Source: Serratia fonticola
GTDB lineage: Bacteria > Pseudomonadota > Gammaproteobacteria > Enterobacterales > Enterobacteriaceae
DNA length: 64,000 nt
Direction of reading: 5' to 3'
Assembly: GCF_001006005.1 (NCBI RefSeq)
Contig: NZ_CP011254.1
Location: 1,922,001 to 1,986,000, forward strand
The notes below the pieces were generated by a model that was given only the letters and a program-made list of their open reading frames with translations, did no database searches and had not been told where the DNA came from. Shown here piece after piece: positions 32,388 to 42,080 of the stretch. Numbering within the stretch: position 1 is the first letter of the stretch; each line of letters begins with the position of its first letter. A program made the position numbers and the translations under genes.

Positions 32388-34682
32388 TCATGACTTTTTG
32401 CCCATCTTTTTGAATAGCTCTTCTACATCAGCAGATTGCGAACTTTTGAGCCGATCGCCGAGCATATTCAAATAGTCTTTACCCGTGGCACCGGACAGGT
32501 TGCCTGCGTTAACCATTGAGGTCAGCCCGCTGATAGGCAGCGAGCCAACGTTAGGCAACGCTTGAGAAACACCGCCTGCCGAGGCCCAGCCACTGCCGGG
32601 CATCCCTTGAGAGACACTGGCCGTTGCCGGCATCGCTCCACCGGATTGCTGTACAAAGCCGCTGCTTGCACCTTGGGCACTCGGCTTGGCAGGGGCCTCA
32701 TCTATCGGGCAACCTCCGGCTTTACATTTCTCACACTCTTCGCAATAAGGGGCATCACTACTAAGCACACCCTGCTGGATCAGCGTGGGTGCGGCCAACA
32801 ACGGCACCACACCCGGCATTTTCAGGTTGACGCCTTGTCCGCTGCCCGCAGAGCCACTACCCACCTGCAATGACGACGACGTGAAAATGGCCCCCGGTGC
32901 CAGTTTGATAAAGCTGCCCCCGGCCTTGAGCGTTAGCTCACTGCCCGCCGAGAGGGTGATTTTGGCCCCGGCTTCTACCGACACTTCCTGCCCAGCCTTC
33001 ACCACATAGGCGCTGCCAACCTGCAAATGGGATTCGCCGTCGGCCAGTTCAGACTTTTTGCCGCTGGTGTGGAGCGTGAGTTCGCCCTTGATGCGGCTTT
33101 CCCGGTTACCCTCGATTTCGCTCAGGCTGTTGCCGCCAATCTTGCTGCTCTGGTTGGCGCGAATGTCCCAGTGCGCATCGTTGTTGACCAGGGCCTTGAG
33201 GTCTTTCTGCGCATGCAGGTAAATCTCCTCGCTGCCCGCCTCATCCTCAAACGACAGTTCGTTAAAGCCCTCGGCCTTGTGCGATTTGGTGCGCCAGACC
33301 GATTTGGTCTTGTTGGCGGGCAGCGGGTAGGGCGGTTTGTTCAGGCCGTTGTAGTAACGCCCGCTCACCACCGGCCGATCGATATCGCCGTTCAGGTAGC
33401 TGATCAGCACTTCCTGGCCAATCCTTGGCAGCGTCACCGAGCCAAAACCGTCCCCCGCCCACTGGTTGGAGACCGGCACCCAGCAGGAGGCTTTTTCATC
33501 CGCCGGATCGTAACGGTTCCAGTGGAAATGCACCCGCACCCAGCCCAGTTCGTTGACGTACAGCTCTTCGCCCTTTGGCCCGACGATCGTGGCCACCTCG
33601 TCCCCGTCGGCCAACGGTTTGTAACGGTAGCTTGGCCGCCAGTCGATATTCCCCGGCGCAAAGGTCAGCGAGTTGGTGAAGGTGGTGCCGCTGCCGTTAC
33701 TTTCTTCTTCCAGCGCGGCAGGCTGCTCCCCACGGTGGCTGACGGTGATCACCTGCCAGCGATCGTTACGCGCCTGCACCGGGTGGCCCTGCAAGGTAAA
33801 AATTGTGCCCGGCATCAGCCGGATGCTGTTGGTTTCTGCTGCGCCCTGTTGGGTGCCCGCTTGCATGGCCTCCAGTCGCACGGCGCTGAGCTGCGGCCCG
33901 GTCTGGTCATCCTGATAACGGCCATAGCTCTCAAATACCGAGTACTGGGTGGCTTCACCGCCCAATGCAGGGTCGCTCTGCTTAAACTGCAGAGGATGGT
34001 CTGGCCGCCGGTGTTCGCGATCTTTCAGCACGCTTTCCCGTGACTGCATGAACGCTCCCAGGGTCAGCCGATGGGCGATGTCGCCCTGAGTTGGCGATTG
34101 GATATGCGGGTTGAAGGTCAGCGGGATACCTTCCGTCATGCTCAGATGCGAATCGCCATACACAAGTTCGTTATCTTCAAACCAGAAGCTGATCCCCACC
34201 TCGGCCATCAGCCGCAGGATGAAGTCCAGGTCGCTTTCGCGCTTCTGGGTCACGTACTCACGCGGTGGATAGGTCTGCTGGATATGGCTCTGGTAAGGGA
34301 TGCGGTGTTCGTCCAATACCTGATTGACGATGTCCGGCACCGACAGGAAATGGAAGATCCGGCTGTCCTGTTTCAGGCTCAGTACCCAGACATCCGGGCG
34401 GATCACCGCCTGATAGTAGGTGCGGCGAAAACCGCTTTCTCCCTGAGTCAGGCTGGCGATCAGCCCTGGGATCGTGCGCTGTTCCTTGCCACTGACGGTG
34501 ACGGTCAACGCCCCCGGCTGCAGCAACTGTGCTTCCAGTTCGATGTCTGACCGGGTGCTGACCAGGTTCACCGTCAGGGTAAACAGGGTTGACAACCCTT
34601 CTTCCAGGGTAAAACCGGCCACGTCAAAGGTGCCCGGAGGCAGTTCACCGAGTTGGCTGCTGAAAAATAATCCGCTGTCCAT
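32388..34682 (-). CDS. vgrG: T6SS spike protein VgrG
   Basis: The 764 residues follow TssI/VgrG. A gp27-like hub fills about 1-380 (LFFSSQLGELPPGTFDVAGF, FWFEDNELVYGD). The gp5-like OB domain contains VHFHWNRYDPADEKASCWVP and the β-helix needle runs to about 600. A C-terminal extension of about 150 residues is not part of the standard spike: a Cys-rich patch (CEECEKCKAGGCP), then a Gly/Ser/Ala-rich low-complexity stretch and a helix. The extension may bind the effector or adaptor. AAGGAG before the ATG supports the start. It is the first gene of the vgrG-adaptor-rhs module. Confidence 0.93.
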   Translation of the reverse strand: MDSGLFFSSQLGELPPGTFDVAGFTLEEGLSTLFTLTVNLVSTRSDIELEAQLLQPGALTVTVSGKEQRTIPGLIASLTQGESGFRRTYYQAVIRPDVWVLSLKQDSRIFHFLSVPDIVNQVLDEHRIPYQSHIQQTYPPREYVTQKRESDLDFILRLMAEVGISFWFEDNELVYGDSHLSMTEGIPLTFNPHIQSPTQGDIAHRLTLGAFMQSRESVLKDREHRRPDHPLQFKQSDPALGGEATQYSVFESYGRYQDDQTGPQLSAVRLEAMQAGTQQGAAETNSIRLMPGTIFTLQGHPVQARNDRWQVITVSHRGEQPAALEEESNGSGTTFTNSLTFAPGNIDWRPSYRYKPLADGDEVATIVGPKGEELYVNELGWVRVHFHWNRYDPADEKASCWVPVSNQWAGDGFGSVTLPRIGQEVLISYLNGDIDRPVVSGRYYNGLNKPPYPLPANKTKSVWRTKSHKAEGFNELSFEDEAGSEEIYLHAQKDLKALVNNDAHWDIRANQSSKIGGNSLSEIEGNRESRIKGELTLHTSGKKSELADGESHLQVGSAYVVKAGQEVSVEAGAKITLSAGSELTLKAGGSFIKLAPGAIFTSSSLQVGSGSAGSGQGVNLKMPGVVPLLAAPTLIQQGVLSSDAPYCEECEKCKAGGCPIDEAPAKPSAQGASSGFVQQSGGAMPATASVSQGMPGSGWASAGGVSQALPNVGSLPISGLTSMVNAGNLSGATGKDYLNMLGDRLKSSQSADVEELFKKMGKKS

Positions 34683-34702
34683 CGTTCACTCCTTGTGGTG
34701 TC

Positions 34703-36448
34703 TCACATCATGGCTCGTTGGCCGCGCGTCAGGGGCAATGCCCAGCGCCGCTGTGAAGGTTCGGTTATCACATCCAGCAGCAGGAAGCTGTTGGTGGTCA
34801 GGCAATGGGTAAAGAAGACGCTCAGCGCCGCCGCAAAGGTGTAGGCTTCGCCGGGGCTGTCGAACGCCTGGTCATCGAGCGTCAGGGTCATCTGCAAACC
34901 GCGCCGCAGCCGTTCCCCCATCAGGGTATTCACCGGTTCGGTCTTGACGGCGGTGATGCCCTCCACCGCCCGGCGAATGTGCCGGACCTGGGGTAGGTTA
35001 TGTCGGGCGTGCAGGCAAAAATCGTCGATCGCCCGCTGCACCGTTTCCCGGTGGTTGAGGAGCGCGGGGCTGAACGACAGGCAGGCCATCAGCCGCCAAT
35101 GGTGATGGCTGTCCACCACCGCCGGGTACGGGGTCGAAAAGCGGGTGACGGTAGTGACGTCCAAGGTGTCGGTCACCGCCATGCCAAGCAGGAAAGGGGA
35201 GCCAAGCGGTAACGTGGGCGAGTGCGCCGAGGTGGTGAGCAAATCGCAGACCACGGCCCGGCAAGGGGGCTCGGTCAGCGGCTCCCCGGCACTGTTGCAC
35301 AGCACCAGTTCATGCTGCATCCGCCCCAGGACATCACCGCTGACCCGGACGGTGTAAAACAGCGCCAACCCGGCGTCGGGTGCATAACGCGATTCCGGCG
35401 TCAGTTCGCTGTCGGGCTGGAATTGCACCCGTCGGCCCCGCCGCAGGGTATCCGGCTCTTCCAGCATGCTGACGCCGGTGATGGCATACACCCAGCGATC
35501 GTCGGCATACGGCAGCGGGTAAACGCTCTGCCCGGGTAGCAGCCGTATGGGGGCGCTTTTCTGTGCCGCCAGGCTGATCACCGGGACGCAGTGCAGCATA
35601 AAAGCCGACGCCAGTTGGGCCTGGGTGAGCGGGATCTCCCCGTTGAACGTAAGAATGACGGTAAAGGTGCGGCTGTTCCCCAACGTCAGCCCTGAGTGCA
35701 TCGGGCCAAAATCCAGCGTCAGGAAATCATTCACATGGGGCAGGTACAGGTATTCGGCCAGGCTCTGCAGCGCCCAGGTGGTTTCCCCCTCGTGGGGCAG
35801 AATGCGGTTATCCGCAGTGGGTCGTGGGGAGGAAAACACCGTCTCCAGCACCCATTGTCGTCCTTCCACCTGTAGCACGGGCCGGTCCTGATGTTGTTCA
35901 CACCACAGGGTCAGCGTCGCAGCCACTTGTGGATCGTCGCCCAGAAACAGCGACAGCGGCTGGGTTGGCCAAGTGTCACCCGGCCCCTGGTACTGAAACG
36001 TCAGGCGGATCTCGCTGTGGGAGTTGGTGACCAGCAACTGCCGGTCAATCAGGGCCAGCGGTTGCAGCGTCAAGGCATGGCAGGTCTGGAACACCTGCGT
36101 ACGTCCGTCGGACAACAGGGAGAGCGATTCTCCGGCGGGCAAGGTTAACGGCGCATCCAGCGTGCTGGCTTTGGCGCTGACGTTCACCACGCCACAGGCC
36201 GGAATAGGCCGCAGGGGGAAGGGCCAGGTACGCGCAAGATGCCCCTGCGTGACTTCGGGGAAGCCGTCCTCCAGGCGTTGACGCAGCCCGGCATTCAGCA
36301 TTGCCGCCCCCTGGATCAGGCATTCCACATCCGGATCGCCCGCATGGCGGCCCAGTTGCGCGGCCAGTGAAGGCGTTTCCTGCCCCACCTTGTCCGCCAG
36401 CGCACGCAGGTAGGCATGTTCCTCTCTGAGATGATCGGTAAAGTTCAT
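34703..36448 (-). CDS. tssF: T6SS baseplate protein TssF
   Basis: The 581-residue protein has the TssF/VasA signature: LREEHAYLRALADKVG at the start, DPDVECLIQGAAML, then TWPFPLRPIPA and the mid-region LPHVNDFLTLDFGP. It is part of the TssEFGK wedge that builds the baseplate around VgrG. AAGGA before the ATG supports the start, and the stop lies 20 nt from vgrG. This is the second TssF-type gene of the cluster; the other lies upstream at 37492-39234. Confidence 0.88.
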   Translation of the reverse strand: MNFTDHLREEHAYLRALADKVGQETPSLAAQLGRHAGDPDVECLIQGAAMLNAGLRQRLEDGFPEVTQGHLARTWPFPLRPIPACGVVNVSAKASTLDAPLTLPAGESLSLLSDGRTQVFQTCHALTLQPLALIDRQLLVTNSHSEIRLTFQYQGPGDTWPTQPLSLFLGDDPQVAATLTLWCEQHQDRPVLQVEGRQWVLETVFSSPRPTADNRILPHEGETTWALQSLAEYLYLPHVNDFLTLDFGPMHSGLTLGNSRTFTVILTFNGEIPLTQAQLASAFMLHCVPVISLAAQKSAPIRLLPGQSVYPLPYADDRWVYAITGVSMLEEPDTLRRGRRVQFQPDSELTPESRYAPDAGLALFYTVRVSGDVLGRMQHELVLCNSAGEPLTEPPCRAVVCDLLTTSAHSPTLPLGSPFLLGMAVTDTLDVTTVTRFSTPYPAVVDSHHHWRLMACLSFSPALLNHRETVQRAIDDFCLHARHNLPQVRHIRRAVEGITAVKTEPVNTLMGERLRRGLQMTLTLDDQAFDSPGEAYTFAAALSVFFTHCLTTNSFLLLDVITEPSQRRWALPLTRGQRAMM

Positions 36449-36466
36449 ATCAATCCTTGACGTTGG

Positions 36467-37495
36467 CTACCTGCGCACAGGCAACAGGGTGTAGGGTTTC
36501 TCTTCGGGTTGCCCCACAAAGGTGGTCCACCCCAACTGGGTCCGTTGTGCGTCGCCGAGCTTCAGCCCCCCGGCCTGATGCCGTGCCAGCGTCAGGCGCA
36601 GATCCCAGACCAGCGGTTCGCGCAGGATGTACTCGACAAAATTGACCAGCAGGCGGTGCTGCTTACCGTCAGGCAAAAACGACAGGTACTGTTCTTGCGT
36701 GAGCTCATTGATCGACAGCTGAAATTTGACGCTGCGATCGCGCATCCGGCTACCGATCACAAAGTTGCCCCCCAGTAGCGAACGGGGTTGATGGCGTTGC
36801 CCGCGTACGGCGGTGACCTGCCCCAGGCGATTTTGCTGCTCGTCACTCAACGTCATGACGTGGGGCATGCAAGACTGCACCGTCACGTCCGGGAGTGAAA
36901 AGAAGTGGCCGACCAGGCGAGCGATCACCTCCGGCGAACGGCCCGGTGAGGCCAGCAGACCGGCGTAGGCCAGCATGGCTTCGGCGTTGATACCCAACTG
37001 CTCTCGCGTCTGCGGATGGCCCAGGCCTATCAGGGCAAAAATACGCCCCGAGGTGGCATCGCGGCCCCCCGGTTTAAAGGTGATCTCATAGCGGTATTTG
37101 CGCCAAATCTGGTGCGCCAACGATAGGGGCCGATGGTTGAACACCGCCAGAAAATCGTTGAGCCGCGTTTCTCCCTGCGCCGTGCTCCCGGCAATGTCAT
37201 CCAGATAGTAATAGGGCAAGGGCGACTGGCTGCCTTGCAGGCCCAGAAAGCTCACCTCCAGGCGCAGCGGCCCACCTGGTTCATGTTGTAACGCCACCAC
37301 ATCACTGGCGGCAAAGCCCAATCCGGCAGCGGCGGTAAAGCGCAACGCTTCCCGGTTCGGCGGCAGGCCGAGCGTGCGGGCCGGATCGATGCCCGCCAGA
37401 CGGTTCAGCCCTTCCACCAGGCGGTAGAAGTCATACTGGCTAACGTTATCGGCGATAACCTGGAGCTGCTGCTCCTGCTCTGCACTAGGGATCAT
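36467..37495 (-). CDS. tssG: T6SS baseplate protein TssG
   Basis: 342 residues: FYRLVEGLNRL, RTLGLPPNREALRF, FLGLQGSQSPLPYYYLDDI (the conserved GLxGxxxPLPxxY of TssG/ImpH), FNHRPLSLAHQIWRKYRYEI and a late VRGQRHQPRSLLGGNFVIG. TssG pairs with TssF in the wedge complex. ATG overlaps the upstream gene's TGA by four bases, so the two are coupled. Confidence 0.9.
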   Translation of the reverse strand: MIPSAEQEQQLQVIADNVSQYDFYRLVEGLNRLAGIDPARTLGLPPNREALRFTAAAGLGFAASDVVALQHEPGGPLRLEVSFLGLQGSQSPLPYYYLDDIAGSTAQGETRLNDFLAVFNHRPLSLAHQIWRKYRYEITFKPGGRDATSGRIFALIGLGHPQTREQLGINAEAMLAYAGLLASPGRSPEVIARLVGHFFSLPDVTVQSCMPHVMTLSDEQQNRLGQVTAVRGQRHQPRSLLGGNFVIGSRMRDRSVKFQLSINELTQEQYLSFLPDGKQHRLLVNFVEYILREPLVWDLRLTLARHQAGGLKLGDAQRTQLGWTTFVGQPEEKPYTLLPVRR

Positions 37496-39234
37496 AGAAA
37501 GCGGTAAGACTCCTGATTATCTTGGTTAACCACGGTAAGGGTATGGAAATGGTTGACGCTGGCACGCTGGGCCAGGAACCGTGCCAGTACCCGGCCATAC
37601 AGATAGAGCTCGCCTTCCGAGTCAAACGCCCCTTGGAGCCGCACCGTAAGCACCGAGGCCAGGCCATCGATCGGCACTCCGTCGATATGGCGTTCAGCCG
37701 GGCGTACGGTCAGGCTGAGTAACCCCGCCATGCGCCGCCGGGAGACGCCTGCCGCCAGTTCACTGTGCCAGGCGGGCAGATCGCAGGCGCTCAACACCTG
37801 CCGCAGCGCCGTCAGCGTCAGCAACGAGCGGCTGTTCAATGAGAGATTGCGCAGCAGGGCCGCCTGCAAGGTGGCATCCAACCTCGGACTAAGGGGGACC
37901 GACGGGCGGGTGATATTGTGCACACGAACCCCCGGTGGGCAGCCGGTGGCCGGTTGACGGAGTTCTCCTACTTTCAGGTGCAACGGCAAGCGGCGGTGGC
38001 TGCACGTCAGCCGTACGGACACCGATTCCAGCGGTAGGTTGTCCAGGTTTTCACCGTGGCGGATCAACGCCAGGTGATGGTTCAAGCCCCCCACGGGCGA
38101 CGATGTGACCCGCACGTGGTAATACCCCGCGTCTTGTTGCTGGCTGAAACGCTCAAACGGCGCATAGTGGCGGGGGGTATCACTCAGGGCTGATACGCCG
38201 GTCACTTCATCTACCGAGAACACGTCGTAATCCTCGGGATGGCGCACGCTGGGGAATAACGGCAGCTCTGACTGCGTGCCATCGAGGCTGACCCCGTCAG
38301 CGTAGTGGCTAAACAGGTTGATGGCGGGCGTGCAATGCAGGCGCACCGTCTGGCGGTTGATAACCAGGGCGGACGGTAAAGGCCGGGAGAAGGTGAACCG
38401 CAGGGTAAAGCCGTGAGAGGCCGATAGCGGAGGTAGGCTAGGGAAGCCCGTCACGTCCATAAATAAAAAGGCGTTGGGGAAACAGGCGTGCTCCTGCAGC
38501 AGGCGATAGCCGGGGTCGGCATTCTGTGGCCACGGCAACAGCGCCTCTTCGTCGTTGAAACCGACCGGGGTGAGCGCCAGCTCAGGCAGCGGCCATGTCT
38601 TTCCCCCCACTTCCAGCGTGGCGTGGCTCAGGTATTCACTCAGCCACAAATGCAGCTGTTGCCCGGTGTGCAGGTCTTCCCCCAGATACAGCCGCAGGCC
38701 GTTCAGGCTAGTGAGATCCAGCGGCGGATCCGCCGTGGTGACCAGTTGCAGGCACAGGCTATCATGGCCGTGCCGTTGCTCGCGGCTTACCGCCTGCACC
38801 TGTAACGGCCACAGCCGGGTATCACGGCAGGTGCGAAAATGGCACCGCAGCGTTTCCTTACCGGTTGTCACCGGCAGCGGGATACTGACCACCGTGGCCC
38901 CCTTGGCGATCTGGGGGCAAGCCTGCGCGGGATCCGACAGGTAATCCTGCTGCCATTCCAGCACGGTCATGCTCGGGGTGGGCCGCAGAAAATAGGGCCA
39001 CAGCAGGGCCAGCATATGGTGGGTGAGGTTCGGTAGCTGGTCTGCCAACTGCCCCTCTAACTGCCCGGTCATCCAGGCCATGCCCTCCAATTGCCGCTCC
39101 ACATCGGGGTCGTGGTTGGGTGCGGTCAGGAAGGAAACCAGCGGGGCATGTGTTTGTTGCAGCACCTCGGCAGCCTGGTGTAGCGCTTTGCGCCGACGGG
39201 CTGGAGGGAATGGCCGATGTTTATCCCGGTTCAT
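37492..39234 (-). CDS. Second TssF-like baseplate protein
   Basis: 580 residues beginning MNRDKHRPFPPARRRKALHQ. TssF landmarks are present: DPDVERQLEGMAWMTGQLEG, LLWPYFLRPTPSMTVLEW, LFLYLGEDLHTGQQLH-type strand LNGLRLYLGEDLH and RLHCTPAINLFSHYADGVSL. It is more divergent than the copy at 34703-36448 and is coupled to tssG by an ATGA overlap. Two TssF-type genes flanking one TssG suggests either a heteromeric baseplate wedge, as TssG-TssF2 complexes already contain two TssF subunits, or the remnant of a fused cluster. Confidence 0.8.
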   Translation of the reverse strand: MNRDKHRPFPPARRRKALHQAAEVLQQTHAPLVSFLTAPNHDPDVERQLEGMAWMTGQLEGQLADQLPNLTHHMLALLWPYFLRPTPSMTVLEWQQDYLSDPAQACPQIAKGATVVSIPLPVTTGKETLRCHFRTCRDTRLWPLQVQAVSREQRHGHDSLCLQLVTTADPPLDLTSLNGLRLYLGEDLHTGQQLHLWLSEYLSHATLEVGGKTWPLPELALTPVGFNDEEALLPWPQNADPGYRLLQEHACFPNAFLFMDVTGFPSLPPLSASHGFTLRFTFSRPLPSALVINRQTVRLHCTPAINLFSHYADGVSLDGTQSELPLFPSVRHPEDYDVFSVDEVTGVSALSDTPRHYAPFERFSQQQDAGYYHVRVTSSPVGGLNHHLALIRHGENLDNLPLESVSVRLTCSHRRLPLHLKVGELRQPATGCPPGVRVHNITRPSVPLSPRLDATLQAALLRNLSLNSRSLLTLTALRQVLSACDLPAWHSELAAGVSRRRMAGLLSLTVRPAERHIDGVPIDGLASVLTVRLQGAFDSEGELYLYGRVLARFLAQRASVNHFHTLTVVNQDNQESYRFL

Positions 39235-39258
39235 GCTGAAGACATCCTGTCTTGGAGA

Positions 39259-40719
39259 TTATTTATCCAGGCGCCCGGTCAAGGCGAGGACGAAGTTGGA
39301 GCCCATGTGTTTGAAATGCGGCTGCACATGCAGCTGTGTCAGATACCAGCCGGGATCATTCGCGACTTCCTGCACCTCAATGCGTGCAGCGCGTAACGGG
39401 CGGCGGCTGCGTACGCTGGCTGGTGGGTTCTCCTGATCGGAGACAAAGCGTTTTAACCAGTTGTTGAGCTGATGCTGCAGGTCTCCCCGATTGCGCCAGC
39501 TACCCAGCCGTTCACGCTGCAGCACTTTGATGGTGTGCGCCAGCCGGGTGATGATAAACAGGTAAGGCAGTTGCGCCCCCAGTTGGTCATTGACTCGGGC
39601 GTTCATCCCTTCAGGCGTAAGGTCGGTATATTGCGGCGACTGGATTGAGTTGGCCGAATAAAACACCACGTCCTGCCCTTGCTTGCGCACCCCAAGCGGA
39701 ATAAACCCGGCCATCGACAAGCGGTACTGCCACTGGTCCGATAGCAGCGTCTCGGTTGGGATCTTCTCTTGCCAACGCCCCAGCGCCGCATAGTAGCGAG
39801 CGGGCAGGTTACGGAACGCTCCGCCGCTCTCCGCCCCGATAATATTCGGGCACCAGCGATAACGGGCAAAGCTGCCCGCCAGGCAGAGCGCCAGTAAAAA
39901 GGCGCTGTTGCCCCACAGCAGGTGCTGATGTGTTGCAATCTGTTCCTGATAGACAAATTGCCGGACCTGCTGTGACGCCGGGGTATAAGGCTCACGCTGC
40001 AAGAAACGGCACACGGTCAGCCCCAAATAGCGGGCATCCGGAGTAGCTCTGAGTGCCTGCCAGCGCAGATGTGTCGGTGCAGCCATGACCGCATCCAAAT
40101 CAAGAATGGCGGGCAGGTCGGCCAATGAATCAACGCCGAAGAAGGTGGCGTCTGCCGCCGAAAGAAACGGCGCGTGCGCCATGGCGCTGACCACGCTGAG
40201 GTAGTGCAGCAGTTTGATATCGGCGGCACCGGGGGTGAAATCATAGCAGCCAATCACCGCTGCTACCGGCACCCCACCAAACTGGCCGTAGCCTGCCGAA
40301 TAGACATGCTGGTAATAGCCCGAGGAAGTAATGTCTGGGGAGAATTCGAAATCCGCCAGCAGCTCTTCCTGAGTGGCATGGAGCAGCGTCAGCTGAATGT
40401 TCTCGTGAAACGGAATGTTATCGACCAGCAGGGCCAGCCCGCGCCAGGTCGATTCCAGGCGCTGAAACGCCGGAGCATGCAGGATGGCATCCATCTGGGC
40501 ACTCAGGCGCCGATCCAGTTCCCGCAGCAGGCGATCAATCAGCAGAATGTTGAGGGTGACGCCACGGCCTTGTTCCGGCAGGGCGCGCAGCAACAATGCG
40601 ATATCCGCGTGGCTCACCGCATATTCACTGCCATGCAGCGTTGCAAGTAGCCCAGCGGCGAGTGAGGTGCGCGGTGGGGAAATGTCTGAATCGGTCTGTA
40701 GCGTATCTAACGTAGCCAC
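39259..40719 (-). CDS. tssC: T6SS sheath large subunit TssC-like
   Basis: 486 residues starting at GTG 40719 (AAGGA upstream). TssC/VipB landmarks: LLIDRLLRELDRRLSAQMDA, the WRGLALLVDNIPFHENIQL segment, DEE-like LLADFEF, FGGVPVAAVIGCYDF, a HLLWGNSAFLLALCLA helix and the C-terminal FKHMGSNFVLALTGRL. TssC normally forms the sheath with TssB, which is encoded directly upstream in most clusters. Here the upstream gene is PAAR, and no tssB, hcp, tssE or tssH lies in the window. It must borrow these from another locus, or serve another purpose. Confidence 0.85.
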   Translation of the reverse strand: MATLDTLQTDSDISPPRTSLAAGLLATLHGSEYAVSHADIALLLRALPEQGRGVTLNILLIDRLLRELDRRLSAQMDAILHAPAFQRLESTWRGLALLVDNIPFHENIQLTLLHATQEELLADFEFSPDITSSGYYQHVYSAGYGQFGGVPVAAVIGCYDFTPGAADIKLLHYLSVVSAMAHAPFLSAADATFFGVDSLADLPAILDLDAVMAAPTHLRWQALRATPDARYLGLTVCRFLQREPYTPASQQVRQFVYQEQIATHQHLLWGNSAFLLALCLAGSFARYRWCPNIIGAESGGAFRNLPARYYAALGRWQEKIPTETLLSDQWQYRLSMAGFIPLGVRKQGQDVVFYSANSIQSPQYTDLTPEGMNARVNDQLGAQLPYLFIITRLAHTIKVLQRERLGSWRNRGDLQHQLNNWLKRFVSDQENPPASVRSRRPLRAARIEVQEVANDPGWYLTQLHVQPHFKHMGSNFVLALTGRLDK

Positions 40720-40809
40720 GGCATCCTTGCTCCCTGGTAAAGAGTCTTGTCCATTATTTTGCGACTCTGCCGCTTCTGGCGGAGTGATTAGCGCTGAACG
40801 ACGTTGCCG

Positions 40810-41073
40810 TCAGGCATTACATTCATGTTGTGAAGCAATAAGGGCGGCCCCGCAGGCGGTTTTCATGCCTTCCAGCGCCACAGGCACCCCACCGACCAGT
40901 GCGGTTTCTGCGCCAGTGACAATGGGAAAAACCCCTTTGCATAGCGGGCAGGAAACCAAGTGTCCCACCAGCGCTACGTTTGTTCCGCAGAACTGCATCA
41001 CTGACGATCCCTGTAACACGACTCCACCATGAGAGGTTTTGTCGCCTTGTAAAATCACGGCTTTCCCTGCCAT
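40810..41073 (-). CDS. PAAR-domain spike-tip protein
   Basis: 87 residues, a stand-alone PAAR domain: GDKTSHGGVVLQGSS, VALVGHLVSCPLCKG, VTGAETALVGGVPVALEG. The Cys/His set (HGG, C-x2-C, final Cys) fits zinc binding at the cone tip. It is the first gene of the minus-strand T6SS block and separate from any effector. A stand-alone PAAR can top the VgrG, which in turn carries the PAAR-less Rhs through its adaptor. Confidence 0.85.
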   Translation of the reverse strand: MAGKAVILQGDKTSHGGVVLQGSSVMQFCGTNVALVGHLVSCPLCKGVFPIVTGAETALVGGVPVALEGMKTACGAALIASQHECNA

Positions 41074-41373
41074 ACGCCCACCATAGTTAGTATTTTCTTA
41101 ATAGATTACAGGATGTATACATTTGAAAGAAGTCGAAATATAACGGCGAGTAATGAATCTGTGAGCCGCATAGGGATAAAGGGAGATCTTTTAGCATCAA
41201 TCTGGAGGCATTGATAAAGCGACCATTGCATGACCTTAGCCAGGACGAGGTCAGCAGTTGTTTCTGCGTGGCTGCATGCAAAATAAACGCCATTCGTGTA
41301 ATGAGCTCTAACAGCTATCTCTGGCATACTAAGCGAATGGCCGTAATGTCAGTCAGATAAAAACGGAGGCTGC
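41074..41373. promoter_or_regulatory. Divergent intergenic region between PAAR/T6SS block and rhuM
   Basis: No gene is supported in these 300 bases. Because both flanking genes start here, promoters for both directions should lie within it. No confident -35/-10 pair was identified. Confidence 0.35.
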
Positions 41374-42036
41374 ATGACAAATGAATATTTACCTCAGGCT
41401 CCTGCCGGGGAATTTCTGCTGTTTAAAAGCGCAGATGGGAGTACCCGGGTTGAATGTCGGTTTGAAGCGGAAACGCTCTGGCTATCCCAAGCGTCGATGG
41501 CCGAGCTGTATGACAAAGACGTTCGAACCATCAATGAACACCTCATCAATATCTACAAAGAAGGCGAGTTTGAGCAAAATGCAACCATCCGGAAATTCCG
41601 GATAGTTCGTCAGGAGGGAACTCTCCAGGTCTCCAGGGAGATCGAACACTACAACCTTGAGGCCATACTCGCTGTTGGCTACCGCGTCCGATCAGCCAGA
41701 GGCACCCAATTCCGCCAGTGGGCCACCCAAACCCTCCAGGAATACCTGATCAAAGGCTTCGTGATGGATGACGAGCGGCTGAAAAATCCGCCCGTTGGCA
41801 CATCGGCTGTACCTGACTATTTCGACGAGATGCTGGAACGCATCCGCGATATCCGCGCCAGCGAGCGCCGGGTTTATTTGCGGGTGCGGGAGATCTTTGC
41901 GCTAGCCGCCGACTACCAGCCCTCACTCAAAGAGACCTCGCAGTTTTTTCAAACTATCCAGAACAAGCTACATTTTGTCTGTACCTCAACACAATGCAGG
42001 ACGGCTCCCTCTCCTTTTGGGAGAGGGTTGGGGTGA
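41374..42036 (+). pseudogene. rhuM: RhuM-family protein, C-terminus lost at a REP-like repeat
   Basis: The N-terminal 190 residues match RhuM (virulence RhuM/YfjI-like): GSTRVECRFEAETLWLSQ, LYDKDVRTINEHLINIY, HYNLEAILAVGYRVRSARGT, FRQWATQTLQEYLIKGFVMD. The intact protein is about 330 residues. Here it follows the family to ETSQFFQTIQNKLHF and then reads into a REP-like palindrome (42007-42040) and stops. The missing third includes the C-terminal helical region, so it is probably non-functional. Confidence 0.75.
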
Positions 42037-42040
42037 GGGG
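42007..42040 (+). repeat. REP-like palindromic repeat, copy 1
   Basis: CCCTCTCC-TTTT-GGGAGAGGGTTGGGGTGAGGGG: a stem of 7-8 bp followed by a GGGTGAGGGG tail. Similar copies occur at 55370, 61883 (inverted) and, split by an IS, at 62028 and 63177. Confidence 0.75.
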
Positions 42041-42080
42041 AAGTACTTATTGCGCAACCAATTGATTTAAAATTGATAAG

